A DNA stretch of 64,000 nt from contig CACDYK010000003.1 in assembly GCA_902556905.1 (NCBI GenBank), positions 31,499 to 95,498 of the forward strand. Reading direction: 5' to 3'. This document shows, piece after piece, positions 9,108 to 17,154 of this stretch; position 1 is the stretch's first letter; each line of letters opens with the position of its first letter. The notes below the pieces were generated by a model that saw only the letters and a program-made list of their open reading frames with translations, had not been told where the DNA came from and did no database searches. The position numbers and the translations under genes are program-made. This DNA is from an uncultured Pelagibacteraceae bacterium (GTDB taxonomy: Bacteria; Pseudomonadota; Alphaproteobacteria; Pelagibacterales; Pelagibacteraceae).

Positions 9108-10118
9108 ATGTCTGAACTTAACAAAATTGCTCTAAAAATTGTTTCAAATGGCAAAGGTATACTTGCTGCAGACGAAAGTAATGTAACTATGACTAAAAGA
9201 TTAGAGTTAGTAAATATTCAATCAACACCAGAAAATAGACTTCTTTTTAGAGAAACACTTTTTACAGCAGATAGTATGAAAAAATGTATTGGCGGAGTTA
9301 TATTGTATGATGAAACAATCAATCAAAAATCAAGTAATGGAAAAACAATCCCAACCATGATTTCAGAGACAGGAGCTGTTACAGGTATTAAAGTTGATAC
9401 TGGTGCAAAAGATTTGGCCAATTCATTAGATGAAAAAGTTACCGAGGGTTTAGACGGATTAAGAGAAAGATTAAAAAAATATTATGAACTTGGTGCAAGA
9501 TTTACAAAGTGGAGAGGTGTTTATAATATTAGAGAAAAACATCCTAGTAAACTTGCTATTAGCTCAAATGCACATGCGCTTGCAAGATACTCTGCTCTAG
9601 TTCAAGAGAGTGGAATGGTTCCAATTGTTGAACCAGAAGTTTTAATGGATGGTGAACACTCTGCTGATGACTGCTTAAGTAAAACATCTGAAGTAATACA
9701 AAAATGTTTTGAAGAACTTATTAATCACAAAATTGATCTAACAGGCATAATTTTAAAACCAAATATGATTCTGGCAGGAAATAAATCAAAAAATAAAATC
9801 TCTAATGAAGAAGTTTCTTCTAAAACTCTTGAATGCTTAAGAAAATCTGTTCCAAATGAAGTTCCTGGAATTGCTTTTTTGTCAGGTGGGCAATCAGAAA
9901 TTGAATCAACAGAAAATTTAAACTTAATCAATAAAAATAATGATACTAATTTTATAATGACTTATTCATATGGAAGAGCTCTTCAACAAAGTACTTTGAA
10001 ATTTTGGTCAAAAAATATTAAAGATATCAAAGGAACTCAAACTATTTTTAATCATAGAGCAAGAATGAATACTTTAGCTGCTCAAGGTAAATGGTCTAGC
10101 GAACTTGAGAATAAATAA
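9108..10118 (+). CDS. fba: Fructose-bisphosphate aldolase, class I
   Basis: Cleaves or forms fructose 1,6-bisphosphate through a Schiff-base lysine. The 336-residue protein has the class I signatures GILAADESN, LYDETINQ, FTKWRG, MVPIVEPEVLMDGEHS and the active-site segment GIILKPNMI, so it is the metal-free type. No phosphofructokinase gene accompanies it here. Published SAR11 work describes an incomplete classical glycolysis, so this operon may serve gluconeogenesis as much as sugar breakdown. Confidence 0.94.
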   Translation: MSELNKIALKIVSNGKGILAADESNVTMTKRLELVNIQSTPENRLLFRETLFTADSMKKCIGGVILYDETINQKSSNGKTIPTMISETGAVTGIKVDTGAKDLANSLDEKVTEGLDGLRERLKKYYELGARFTKWRGVYNIREKHPSKLAISSNAHALARYSALVQESGMVPIVEPEVLMDGEHSADDCLSKTSEVIQKCFEELINHKIDLTGIILKPNMILAGNKSKNKISNEEVSSKTLECLRKSVPNEVPGIAFLSGGQSEIESTENLNLINKNNDTNFIMTYSYGRALQQSTLKFWSKNIKDIKGTQTIFNHRARMNTLAAQGKWSSELENK

Positions 10119-10719
10119 AAAAAAATTTATTTATCTTATTTCCCCAAACAAAATTTACCCTAAATTTTATCAGGATTTAAAGAAAGTACTTAATACTGGT
10201 AAGGTTGGTCTATTTCAATTAAGACTAAAAAAATATTCGCTTAAACAAAAAATTATAATTGGAAGAAAAATTCACCAAATATGTAAAAAAAATAAAGTCA
10301 AATTTTTAGTAAATGATGATCCTGTACTTTCAAAAAAACTTAATGCAGATGGTTGTCATTTAGGTCAAAAAGATATGAGCGTAAAAAATGCAAGAAAAAT
10401 AATTGGAAACAAAATAATTGGTATTACCTGCCACAATTCTATTAGATTAGCAAAAGCTGCCATTACTGAAAATGTGAGCTATATTGCTTTTGGGGCTTTC
10501 TTTTCTACTGTAACAAAAAAAGTAAAATTTAAGGCTAACACTAAAATTTTAAAAGAAATAAAAAAGTTAACCAATACCCCAATTGTTGCTATCGGAGGAA
10601 TAAATTTTGATAATTATAAAAAACTGCTATTGAACAATGCCAATTTATTAGCTATCTCAGGCTACGTTTGGAATAATAAAAAATATAAACCTTTAGAAAC
10701 TATAGAAAAACTTAAATGA
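10105..10719 (+). CDS. thiE: Thiamine-phosphate synthase
   Basis: Joins HMP pyrophosphate and thiazole phosphate to give thiamine phosphate. The 204 residues have the TIM-barrel motifs FQLRLK, LVNDDP, DGCHLGQKDM, GITCHN, the phosphate loop STVTKK and AIGGI. The best start is TTG at 10105, overlapping the fba end by 14 bases; no ATG lies near the fold's first strand. It overlaps efp by four bases. SAR11 cells are reported to need external HMP, which fits a lone thiE working on imported precursor. Its product would supply the thiamine-dependent tkt in the same run. Confidence 0.82.
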   Translation: MRINKKKFIYLISPNKIYPKFYQDLKKVLNTGKVGLFQLRLKKYSLKQKIIIGRKIHQICKKNKVKFLVNDDPVLSKKLNADGCHLGQKDMSVKNARKIIGNKIIGITCHNSIRLAKAAITENVSYIAFGAFFSTVTKKVKFKANTKILKEIKKLTNTPIVAIGGINFDNYKKLLLNNANLLAISGYVWNNKKYKPLETIEKLK

Positions 10720-11276
10720 AAATTAATGCTGGTGAAATTCGAGTTGGGATGCTTTTAGAATATAAAAATGATTTATGGCAAGTTCTCAAAACTCAACATG
10801 TTAAACCAGGTAAAGGTGGGGCATTCGCTCAAGTTGAGATGAAAAGTTTGGAAAAAAACACAAAATTAAATGAAAGATTTAGATCTAGTGAAACTGTTGA
10901 AAAAGCATCACTTGATGAAACGGATTTTAACTATCTATATGAAGATGAAAATAATTATATTTTTATGAACCCTAAAACATATGACCAAATTGAAATTAAA
11001 AAAGACATTGTTGGAGAAAGAGGAAAATTAATGACAGAAAATCTTGAAGTCTCAGTAAGTTTTTATAACGATAATCCAATTTCCGTCGAACTTCCAAATC
11101 AGGTAACATGTAAAATTGAGACAACAGATGTGGCACTTAAAGGTCAGACTGTTTCATCATCATATAAACCAGCAACTTTGGATAATGGCTTAAATATTCA
11201 AGTCCCACCTTTTATAGAGTCAGGTGATGAAGTAATTATTGATACAAGAACCTTCGAATATATAAAAAAAATATAA
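10716..11276 (+). CDS. efp: Translation elongation factor P
   Basis: Relieves ribosome stalling at polyproline stretches. The 186-residue protein has the three-domain EF-P layout with the tip motif KPGKGGAF; Lys33 sits at the position modified by beta-lysylation in many bacteria. The C-terminal signature ESGDEVIIDTRTFEYI is intact. It overlaps thiE by four bases and is followed five bases later by a SuhB-like gene. Confidence 0.94.
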   Translation: MKINAGEIRVGMLLEYKNDLWQVLKTQHVKPGKGGAFAQVEMKSLEKNTKLNERFRSSETVEKASLDETDFNYLYEDENNYIFMNPKTYDQIEIKKDIVGERGKLMTENLEVSVSFYNDNPISVELPNQVTCKIETTDVALKGQTVSSSYKPATLDNGLNIQVPPFIESGDEVIIDTRTFEYIKKI

Positions 11277-11281
11277 TCTCA

Positions 11282-12022
11282 ATGATTTCTATATCTGCAA
11301 ATCTTAATATAATGATCAAGGCTGCAGAAAAAGCTTCTAAATCTGTTATTAGAGATTTTGGTGAAGTTGAAAAATTACAAGTATCCAAAAAAGGACCTTA
11401 TGATTTTGTAACAAAAACAGATAAGTATGTAGAAAAAGTTTTAATTGAAGAATTATCAAAAATTAAAAAAAACTATTCTTTTATAACTGAGGAAACTGGA
11501 ATAATTAAAAATAAAGATAAAGAGAACATTTGGATTATTGACCCAATAGATGGAACCACAAACTTTTTACACGGTATACCTCACTTTGCAATTTGTATTG
11601 CTCTTCAACACAAAAATGAAATTGTAAGTGGTTTAATTTTTGATCCCATTAAAGATGAAATGTTTTTTGCAGAAAAAGATAAAGGAGCTTTTTTAAATAA
11701 TCAAAGACTAAGAGTTTCAAAAAAGAACTCAATTGATGAATGTCTATTTTCAAGTAATCATGAAGGTGTTAAATTTAGTAATCTTAACATGAGATATGGT
11801 GGGTGTGCTGCTTTAGATTTGGCTTATGTTGCCTCTGGAAGACTTGATGGTTTTTTTCATAACAATATTAACCTTTGGGATGTTGCTGCTGGAGAAATAT
11901 TAGTCAAAGAAGCAGGAGGAGTAGTAAACGATATTCATAAATTTGATGTAGATAAGATTGATATTAGGGCTTCAAGTGCTGCAATTAATGACAAAATGAT
12001 GGAAAATTTAGTCAACTTTTAA
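11282..12022 (+). CDS. suhB: Inositol monophosphatase family protein (SuhB-like)
   Basis: Mg2+-dependent sugar or inositol phosphatase; E. coli SuhB also influences rRNA transcription. The 246 residues contain the metal motifs KTDKYVE, ITEETG, IDPIDGTTNFLHG and WDVAAGEILVKEAGG in the family order. Length is slightly short of E. coli SuhB but all catalytic elements are present. The gene follows efp, a common alphaproteobacterial order. The true substrate is not determinable from sequence. Confidence 0.85.
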   Translation: MISISANLNIMIKAAEKASKSVIRDFGEVEKLQVSKKGPYDFVTKTDKYVEKVLIEELSKIKKNYSFITEETGIIKNKDKENIWIIDPIDGTTNFLHGIPHFAICIALQHKNEIVSGLIFDPIKDEMFFAEKDKGAFLNNQRLRVSKKNSIDECLFSSNHEGVKFSNLNMRYGGCAALDLAYVASGRLDGFFHNNINLWDVAAGEILVKEAGGVVNDIHKFDVDKIDIRASSAAINDKMMENLVNF

Positions 12023-12057
12023 TTGTGTTATAAAATTCTTTTGCTATAAGTCTCGAT

Positions 12058-12288
12058 ATGAAAAAAGACATACACCCAAATTATCACACAATTAAAGTCG
12101 AAATGACTGATGGAACTCAATTTGAGACAAAATCAACTTGGGGTGCTGAGGGTGATTTACTTAAATTAGAAATTGACCCAAAATCACATTCTGCATGGAC
12201 TGGTGGCAAACAAAAGTTAATGGATAAGGGCAGAATAAGTAAATTTAATAAAAAATTTCAAAACTTTAAATCAGATAAGAAAAATTAA
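12058..12288 (+). CDS. rpmE: 50S ribosomal protein L31, zinc-free type
   Basis: Large-subunit ribosomal protein. The 76 residues start [20 protein letters not shown] and contain the family STWG and [11 protein letters not shown] motifs. There is no cysteine in the protein, so the zinc-binding CxxC form of L31 is excluded. Its stop abuts the trcR start. The 35-base upstream gap is short and shows no clear promoter. Confidence 0.92.
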   Translation: MKKDIHPNYHTIKVEMTDGTQFETKSTWGAEGDLLKLEIDPKSHSAWTGGKQKLMDKGRISKFNKKFQNFKSDKKN

Positions 12289-12876
12289 ATGTCAAATGCA
12301 CCTTTGATGCCAATGGCTACAGCTGTTTGGTTGGTTGAAAATACAACACTTACTTTTAAACAAATCGCAAATTTCTGTAACTTGCATGAAGTTGAGATTC
12401 AAGGAATAGCTGACGGTGAAGTTGCAAAAGGAATTAAAGCCTATAACCCGATAATCTCTGGGCAACTATCTAGAGAAGAAATTGAATTATCATCTAAGGA
12501 CGAAACTAGACCTTTATTAATCAAAAACACAGATATTGAAATTTCTAATAGCGAAAAAAAAATTAAAAAATATGTACCTTTATCTAAAAGACAAGATAAA
12601 CCAGATTCTGCTCTTTGGTTAATCAGGCAGCATAACATGTTAAAAGATTCCCAAATTGCAAAGCTAGTTGGGATAACAAAAAATTCAGTCACTTCGATAA
12701 GAAATAAAAGCTATTGGAACTATAATAATTTAAATCCAAAAGACCCTGTTGCTTTAAACCTATTCAGTCAAAAAGATCTAGTAGAAGCATTAGAAAAAGC
12801 TGAAAGAAGAATAAAAAGAGAAAAAAAAGAAAAAGAAAAAGCAAAACAAGTAAAAGAAATTTCAAACATTGAATAA
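12289..12876 (+). CDS. trcR: DUF1013 family, TrcR-like cell-cycle regulator
   Basis: Alphaproteobacterial DNA-binding-type regulator; members are named TrcR in current annotation. The 195-residue protein begins MSNAPLMPMATAVWLVENT, the family signature, followed by a helix-turn-helix-like segment (TFKQIANFCNLHEVEIQGIA) and a second one near residues 105-145 (DSALWLIRQHNMLKDSQIA). The C-terminus is a charged Lys/Glu helix. It directly follows rpmE, as in other alphaproteobacteria. The targets here are unknown. Confidence 0.78.
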   Translation: MSNAPLMPMATAVWLVENTTLTFKQIANFCNLHEVEIQGIADGEVAKGIKAYNPIISGQLSREEIELSSKDETRPLLIKNTDIEISNSEKKIKKYVPLSKRQDKPDSALWLIRQHNMLKDSQIAKLVGITKNSVTSIRNKSYWNYNNLNPKDPVALNLFSQKDLVEALEKAERRIKREKKEKEKAKQVKEISNIE

Positions 12877-12930
12877 ATTTAATAGACATCAAAATTTTAT
12901 AATGATAACTAGACGCATTTAAAAATATTT

Positions 12931-13125
12931 ATGAAAATAGAAGTTAAAGATAATAATATTGAACAAGCACTTAGAGTTCTTAAGAGAAAACTTCAACGTG
13001 ATGGTTTTTTTAAAGTAATAAAATTAAAAAATACTTACGAAAAACCTTCTGAGAAAAAAAAAAGAATTCTGCAAGAAAATATTAAAAGAGTAAAAAAATT
13101 AAATAAACTTAAAAATAGAATTTAA
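12931..13125 (+). CDS. rpsU: 30S ribosomal protein S21
   Basis: Small-subunit protein that helps start-site recognition. The 64-residue basic protein shows the S21 pattern (NIEQALRVLKRKLQRDGFF, then a Lys/Arg-rich helix). An A/T-rich 54-base gap precedes it, with TATAAT at 12898-12903 as a possible -10 but no convincing -35. The initiator tRNA starts six bases after its stop, so the two are probably on one transcript. Confidence 0.9.
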   Translation: MKIEVKDNNIEQALRVLKRKLQRDGFFKVIKLKNTYEKPSEKKKRILQENIKRVKKLNKLKNRI

Positions 13126-13131
13126 GTATAC

Positions 13132-13208
<77 letters not shown>

Positions 13209-13216
13209 ATTCCAGA

Positions 13217-13915
13217 CTAAATTTTAAAATTAGATTTTTTACTATCAATTAAAAAAGCTTTTACAGTCTCTTGTGTTAATTGATCAAATGACTTTCCAAA
13301 TTTTTGAATTTTTTCAATAATTGAAGGTGGGATTGTTATTATATGACAGCCCAACTGTTTTGCTTGTAAATAATTATAAGGCTCTCTTACACTTGCCCAC
13401 AAAATTTCAACGTTCTTAAATTTTTTGGCTAACTTTATACTTTTTACAAATTCTGGAACTGGATCTTTTCCAGTATCTCCTGCTCTTCCAGCAAAAATAG
13501 ATATTATAATTTTAGTTTTTTTATTTAATACTTTTAAAATCTTTTCTGTTTGTTTTGCTGTATAAACAGCTGTAATATTTAACTTAATATTATTATTATT
13601 AAGTTCTTTTATTACTTTACCTGTAAAACTATTTTTTGAATTAACGACAGGTACTTTAACATAAACATTTTTACCCCAGCTATTAATTTTTTTTCCTTGC
13701 TCAATCATTGATTTTTGATCATCAGCAAAAACTTCCAGAGAAACTGGTTTGTGTTTGCAAATTTTAAGTATTTGCTTTGAATAAGATTTATAATCTTTAG
13801 CTCCTGCATTTCTCATTAAACTTGGATTAGTGGTAAATCCTTTTACAATTTTAAATTTATTAAATTTTTTTATTGATGATAAGTTTGCAATATCACAAAA
13901 AATTTTTGTATTCAT
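13217..13915 (-). CDS. tal: Transaldolase / fructose-6-phosphate aldolase family protein
   Basis: Class I aldolase family enzyme of the short transaldolase type, about 220 residues in the family; this one is 232. Motifs include FCDIANLSSI, the TTNPSL substrate motif, LEVFADD, the Schiff-base strand VYVKVPVV and ISIFAGRAGDTG. It probably moves dihydroxyacetone units in the pentose phosphate pathway alongside tkt. Its 3' end faces the tRNA gene; its 5' end is five bases from pntB. Confidence 0.85.
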   Translation of the reverse strand: MNTKIFCDIANLSSIKKFNKFKIVKGFTTNPSLMRNAGAKDYKSYSKQILKICKHKPVSLEVFADDQKSMIEQGKKINSWGKNVYVKVPVVNSKNSFTGKVIKELNNNNIKLNITAVYTAKQTEKILKVLNKKTKIIISIFAGRAGDTGKDPVPEFVKSIKLAKKFKNVEILWASVREPYNYLQAKQLGCHIITIPPSIIEKIQKFGKSFDQLTQETVKAFLIDSKKSNFKI

Positions 13916-13920
13916 TAAAT

Positions 13921-15318
13921 CTATAAGTTTTTTGTAATATCCTCTGTCATTTTTTTAGCATCAGCAAACAACATTAAAGTATTCTCTTTATAAAAAAGAT
14001 CATTATCAATTCCAGCATATCCTGGCGACAAGCTTCTTTTTACGAATAAAACTGATTTACATTTTTCAACATCTAATACTGGCATTCCATAAATTGGGCT
14101 TTGTGGGTCTGTTTTTGCAACTGGATTTGTTACATCATTAGCACCAATAACAAAAGCTACATCTGCATTTGCAAAATCATTATTAATCTCTTCTAGTTCA
14201 AATACTTCATCGTACGGCACATTTGCTTCAGCTAATAAAACATTCATATGACCAGGCATACGTCCCGCAACAGGATGTATAGCATATGAAACTTTTATAT
14301 CGTTCTTCTTTAACGTATCTACCATTTCTCTTAGGGCATGCTGAGCTTGTGCAACTGCCATTCCATAGCCTGGTACAATTATAACTGATGAAGCATTCTT
14401 CATTAAAAAAGCAGCATCATCTGCATTTCCGCTTTTAACTGGTCTTTGCTCTTTATTTTGGGATGATGAAGATTGTTCAGTTGCTCCAAATCCTCCTAAT
14501 ATAACATTAAAGAATGACCTATTCATTCCTTTACACATTATGTAAGATAATATTGCTCCAGATGATCCAACTAATGCTCCTGTAATAATTAAAGCTGTAT
14601 TTTCTAAAGTAAAACCAATTCCAGCAGCTGCCCAACCAGAATATGAGTTTAGCATTGAAATCACTACCGGCATATCTGCACCACCAATTGGAATGATTAA
14701 TAAAAAACCGATTAAAAAAGAAACTGCCAATAATATCCAAAACAAATTAGAAGATTGTGTAGAGCAAAGTAGATAAGTTAATACAATTATTGAAATTAAA
14801 ATGAAAGCATTAAGTGGATGTTGTCCTTTAAAAGTTATAGGTGAACCTGACATTATTCCTTGAAGTTTTAAAAAAGCAATAATTGAACCTGAAAAAGTGA
14901 TTGCACCCACTGCTGCACCAATTGACATTTCAATTAAGCTTCCAAGTTTAATGTTACCTGGAGATCCTAAATTAAAAGCCTCTGGATTTAAAAAAGCAGC
15001 TATTGCAACAAATACAGCTGCAAGCCCAACCAAACTATGAAAGCCAGCTACTAATTCTGGCATCGCAGTCATTGGAATTTTATAAGCAATAAAAGCACCT
15101 ATTAATCCCCCTATTAAAAGAAAAATTAAAACAACAATAAATCCAGTTGAAAAATTACCAATAGATAGAAATGTAACCGTAATTGCAATTATCATTCCTA
15201 TAATACCAAAGAAATTTCCTTGTCTAGATGTTTCTGGGGAAGAAAGTCCTCTTAAGGCAAGAATAAATAATACCCCTGAAATTAAATAAAATATTGCTGA
15301 TAAATTTGCTGATAACAT
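13921..15318 (-). CDS. pntB: NAD(P) transhydrogenase beta subunit
   Basis: Membrane and NADP(H)-binding subunit of the proton-translocating transhydrogenase. The 465 residues have a hydrophobic N-terminal two-thirds with multiple helices and a C-terminal Rossmann domain with VPGYGMAVAQAQHALREM, HPVAGRMPGHMNVLLAEA and VIGANDVTNPVA. It overlaps the stop of the preceding subunit gene (TAATG). The three-gene split pntAa-pntAb-pntB form is the usual alphaproteobacterial type. Confidence 0.95.
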   Translation of the reverse strand: MLSANLSAIFYLISGVLFILALRGLSSPETSRQGNFFGIIGMIIAITVTFLSIGNFSTGFIVVLIFLLIGGLIGAFIAYKIPMTAMPELVAGFHSLVGLAAVFVAIAAFLNPEAFNLGSPGNIKLGSLIEMSIGAAVGAITFSGSIIAFLKLQGIMSGSPITFKGQHPLNAFILISIIVLTYLLCSTQSSNLFWILLAVSFLIGFLLIIPIGGADMPVVISMLNSYSGWAAAGIGFTLENTALIITGALVGSSGAILSYIMCKGMNRSFFNVILGGFGATEQSSSSQNKEQRPVKSGNADDAAFLMKNASSVIIVPGYGMAVAQAQHALREMVDTLKKNDIKVSYAIHPVAGRMPGHMNVLLAEANVPYDEVFELEEINNDFANADVAFVIGANDVTNPVAKTDPQSPIYGMPVLDVEKCKSVLFVKRSLSPGYAGIDNDLFYKENTLMLFADAKKMTEDITKNL

Positions 15319-15626
15319 TATTTATCCTTTTTCTTTTTTTTATACATCGCGAGCATTCTTTGAGTTACTAGAAAACCTCCAAAAATATTAATTGCTGCCA
15401 ATGATATTGCTAAGAAACCAAATATACTTGATGTGTTAAATATAGTGTCAGAATTTCCTGCCAATCCCGCAATAATTGCTCCTACAATAATCACTGATGA
15501 AATAGCATTAGTAACAGACATTAATGGTGTGTGTAACGATGGAGTTACACTCCAAACCACATAATACCCAATAAAAATTGAAAGTATAAAAATACTTAAT
15601 CTGAATATAAAAGGATCTATTTCCAT
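15318..15626 (-). CDS. pntAb: NAD(P) transhydrogenase alpha subunit, membrane part
   Basis: The 102-residue protein supplies the membrane helices that are fused to the NAD domain in E. coli PntA. It has about three hydrophobic helices and the signature HTPLMSVTNAISSVIIVGAI. It sits between pntAa (four-base gap) and pntB (overlapping). Length is normal for the split form. Confidence 0.93.
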   Translation of the reverse strand: MEIDPFIFRLSIFILSIFIGYYVVWSVTPSLHTPLMSVTNAISSVIIVGAIIAGLAGNSDTIFNTSSIFGFLAISLAAINIFGGFLVTQRMLAMYKKKKKDK

Positions 15627-15630
15627 AATT

Positions 15631-16719
15631 TTATTTAATTAAAGTTTTTTCGATTATTTCATCTTCAAGATTTATATTAATTTTTTTGTTTTCTTTATCA
15701 TATAAATTTGACACAAAATTGTATAAATTTTTTGCATACAGGTTTGATGCAGAAGTAGGAAGTTTATTTAAAATATTACTTTCACCCATTATTTTAACTC
15801 CATTTTTATCAACAATTTCATTAACTTTAGTAAAGGCTGTATTGCCACCTTGGATTGCTGCTAAATCATAAATAATTGAACCAGCATTCATATTGTTGAT
15901 CATGTTCTCTTTTATAATTACCGGTGCTTTTTTTCCTGGAATTAAGGCAGTACATATTACTATATCAATTTTTTTTAAAGTATCTGATAATAAATCTTCT
16001 TGTTTTTTTTTAAAATCCTCTGATGCCTCTTTTGCATATCCTCCCTCGGTTTCTAAATTTTCAGAACCTTCAACTGTTAAAAACTTTCCACCAAGGCTCT
16101 CAACTTGCTCTTTTGATGCCATTCTTACATCTGTTGCAAATACAATTGCTCCCATTCTTTTTGCTGTTGCAATTGCTTGTAATCCGGCTACCCCTGCACC
16201 GACAACTAATACTTTTGCTGCTGGAATTGTACCTGCTGCAGTCATCATCATTGGAATTGCTTTTTCAAAATTAGCAAACGACTCTACTACTGCTTTGTAT
16301 CCAGCAAGGTTTGCTTGCGAAGACAATATATCCATAGATTGAGCTCTTGTTATTCTTGGAAGCTGCTCAAGTGAAAATATGTTAATATTTTTTTTTACTA
16401 AAGTGTCTATTTTATCTTTATTTTCATATGGGTTTAAAATCCCAATAAATGTTTGATTTCCTTTTAATATAGAATTTTTATCATCACTTAATAAACCTAA
16501 TTGAACAATAATATCTGCATTGCTTAAAATTAATTTTTCATCTTTTAATATAGAAACTCCCAATTCTTTATATTCTTCATCTTTAATTCCTAAATGACTT
16601 GCATAATTTTCACATATGGAAACGTCTATACCAAGTGATATGTATTTTTTTGCTATTTCAGGTGTGATTGCTATTCGTTTTTCAATCTTTTGATTTTCTA
16701 ATACAGAAGCAATATTCAT
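15631..16719 (-). CDS. pntAa: NAD(P) transhydrogenase alpha subunit, NAD-binding part
   Basis: Cytoplasmic NAD(H)-binding subunit; with pntAb and pntB it uses proton flow to reduce NADP+. The 362-residue protein is related to alanine dehydrogenase, with KRIAITPEIAKKY at the N-terminus, QLPRITRAQSMDILSSQ, AAGTIPAAKVLVVGAGVAGL (GxGxxG) and IYDLAAIQGGN. All three pnt genes are intact and read away from the 5S gene. Confidence 0.94.
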   Translation of the reverse strand: MNIASVLENQKIEKRIAITPEIAKKYISLGIDVSICENYASHLGIKDEEYKELGVSILKDEKLILSNADIIVQLGLLSDDKNSILKGNQTFIGILNPYENKDKIDTLVKKNINIFSLEQLPRITRAQSMDILSSQANLAGYKAVVESFANFEKAIPMMMTAAGTIPAAKVLVVGAGVAGLQAIATAKRMGAIVFATDVRMASKEQVESLGGKFLTVEGSENLETEGGYAKEASEDFKKKQEDLLSDTLKKIDIVICTALIPGKKAPVIIKENMINNMNAGSIIYDLAAIQGGNTAFTKVNEIVDKNGVKIMGESNILNKLPTSASNLYAKNLYNFVSNLYDKENKKININLEDEIIEKTLIK

Positions 16720-16728
16720 GCATTAATA

Positions 16729-16839
16729 TTACAGTAAGAATATTGCCATTAATACTAAAACTCCAATAACCGCGACAGTTCCCCACAACACAAATTTTGT
16801 AAAATTATTCCAGGTATTTTTATGGTTTTCATTGTCCAT
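16729..16839 (-). CDS. aa3-type cytochrome c oxidase subunit IV-like small membrane protein
   Basis: A 36-residue protein that begins MDNENHKNTWNNFTKF and ends in one hydrophobic helix (about residues 17-35). Length, the N-terminal Asn/His/Trp-rich segment followed by a single helix, and its place just upstream of pntAa match the tiny bacterial aa3 oxidase subunit IV (CoxIV) of alphaproteobacteria. It is below common gene-calling cut-offs. The other oxidase subunits are not in the window, so the partner is inferred. Confidence 0.68.
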   Translation of the reverse strand: MDNENHKNTWNNFTKFVLWGTVAVIGVLVLMAIFLL

Positions 16840-16844
16840 AAAAA

Positions 16845-16970
16845 TTATTTCTGTCTTGCTTTAAATTTTGGATTTGTTTTATTTATCACATAAACCCTAC
16901 CTCTTCTTCTAACCAGCTTAGAATTAAGGTCTCTTTTTTTTATAGATTTTAGTGAGCTTTTAATTTTCAT
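16845..16970 (-). CDS. rpmJ: 50S ribosomal protein L36, zinc-free type
   Basis: Small basic ribosomal protein. From the ATG at 16970 the product is 41 residues, starting [20 protein letters not shown] and containing [20 protein letters not shown]. It has no cysteine or histidine, so it is the zinc-free form. A longer reading frame would run back into the 5S gene and is rejected. The start codon lies only about 10 bases from the 5S 3' end, with no visible ribosome-binding site of its own. Confidence 0.92.
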   Translation of the reverse strand: MKIKSSLKSIKKRDLNSKLVRRRGRVYVINKTNPKFKARQK

Positions 16971-16979
16971 AAATATTAT

Positions 16980-17097
16980 TGCCTGGCAATGTCCTACTCT
17001 TCCGTGTCTTAAGACAAAGTACCATTGGCGCAGAAAGGCTTGACTTCCGAGTTCGGAATGGGATCGGGTATAACCCTTTCGCAATAATCACCAGGCA
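16980..17097 (-). rRNA. rrf: 5S ribosomal RNA, isolated from 16S/23S
   Basis: On the minus strand the sequence reads TTGCCTGGTGATTATTGCGA at the 5' end and closes with TTGCCAGGCAA, forming helix I (TGCCTGG with CCAGGCA). The conserved internal segment CCCGATCCCATTCCGAAC is present, as is the GGTACTT/AAGAGTAGG region. Length is about 118 bases. No 23S or 16S sequence precedes it; a sugar epimerase gene does. Ends are accurate to within two or three bases. Confidence 0.95.
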
Positions 17098-17101
17098 AGG
17101 C

Positions 17102-17130
17102 CTTATAATAAATTATAATTATGATGTCAA
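17102..17130 (-). promoter_or_regulatory. Predicted sigma-70 promoter for 5S rRNA
   Basis: On the minus strand a perfect -35 box TTGACA (17125-17130) is followed after exactly 17 bases by TATAAG (17102-17107), one mismatch from consensus. Transcription starting about seven bases downstream would begin at about 17095-17096, which is the 5' end of the 5S gene. This is the strongest promoter match I see in the window. It would let 5S be made independently of the distant rRNA operon. Confidence 0.8.
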
Positions 17131-17154
17131 AGATTATATTTAAGTAAAAAACAG

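Noticed and set aside
15893..16342. Open frames on the plus strand inside pntAa
   Set aside because: They are complements of a well-conserved transhydrogenase gene and have no recognisable product.
16971..17084. Upstream coding extension of rpmJ across the 5S gene
   Set aside because: It would translate 5S rRNA sequence; the 41-residue L36 from the ATG at 16970 is complete without it.
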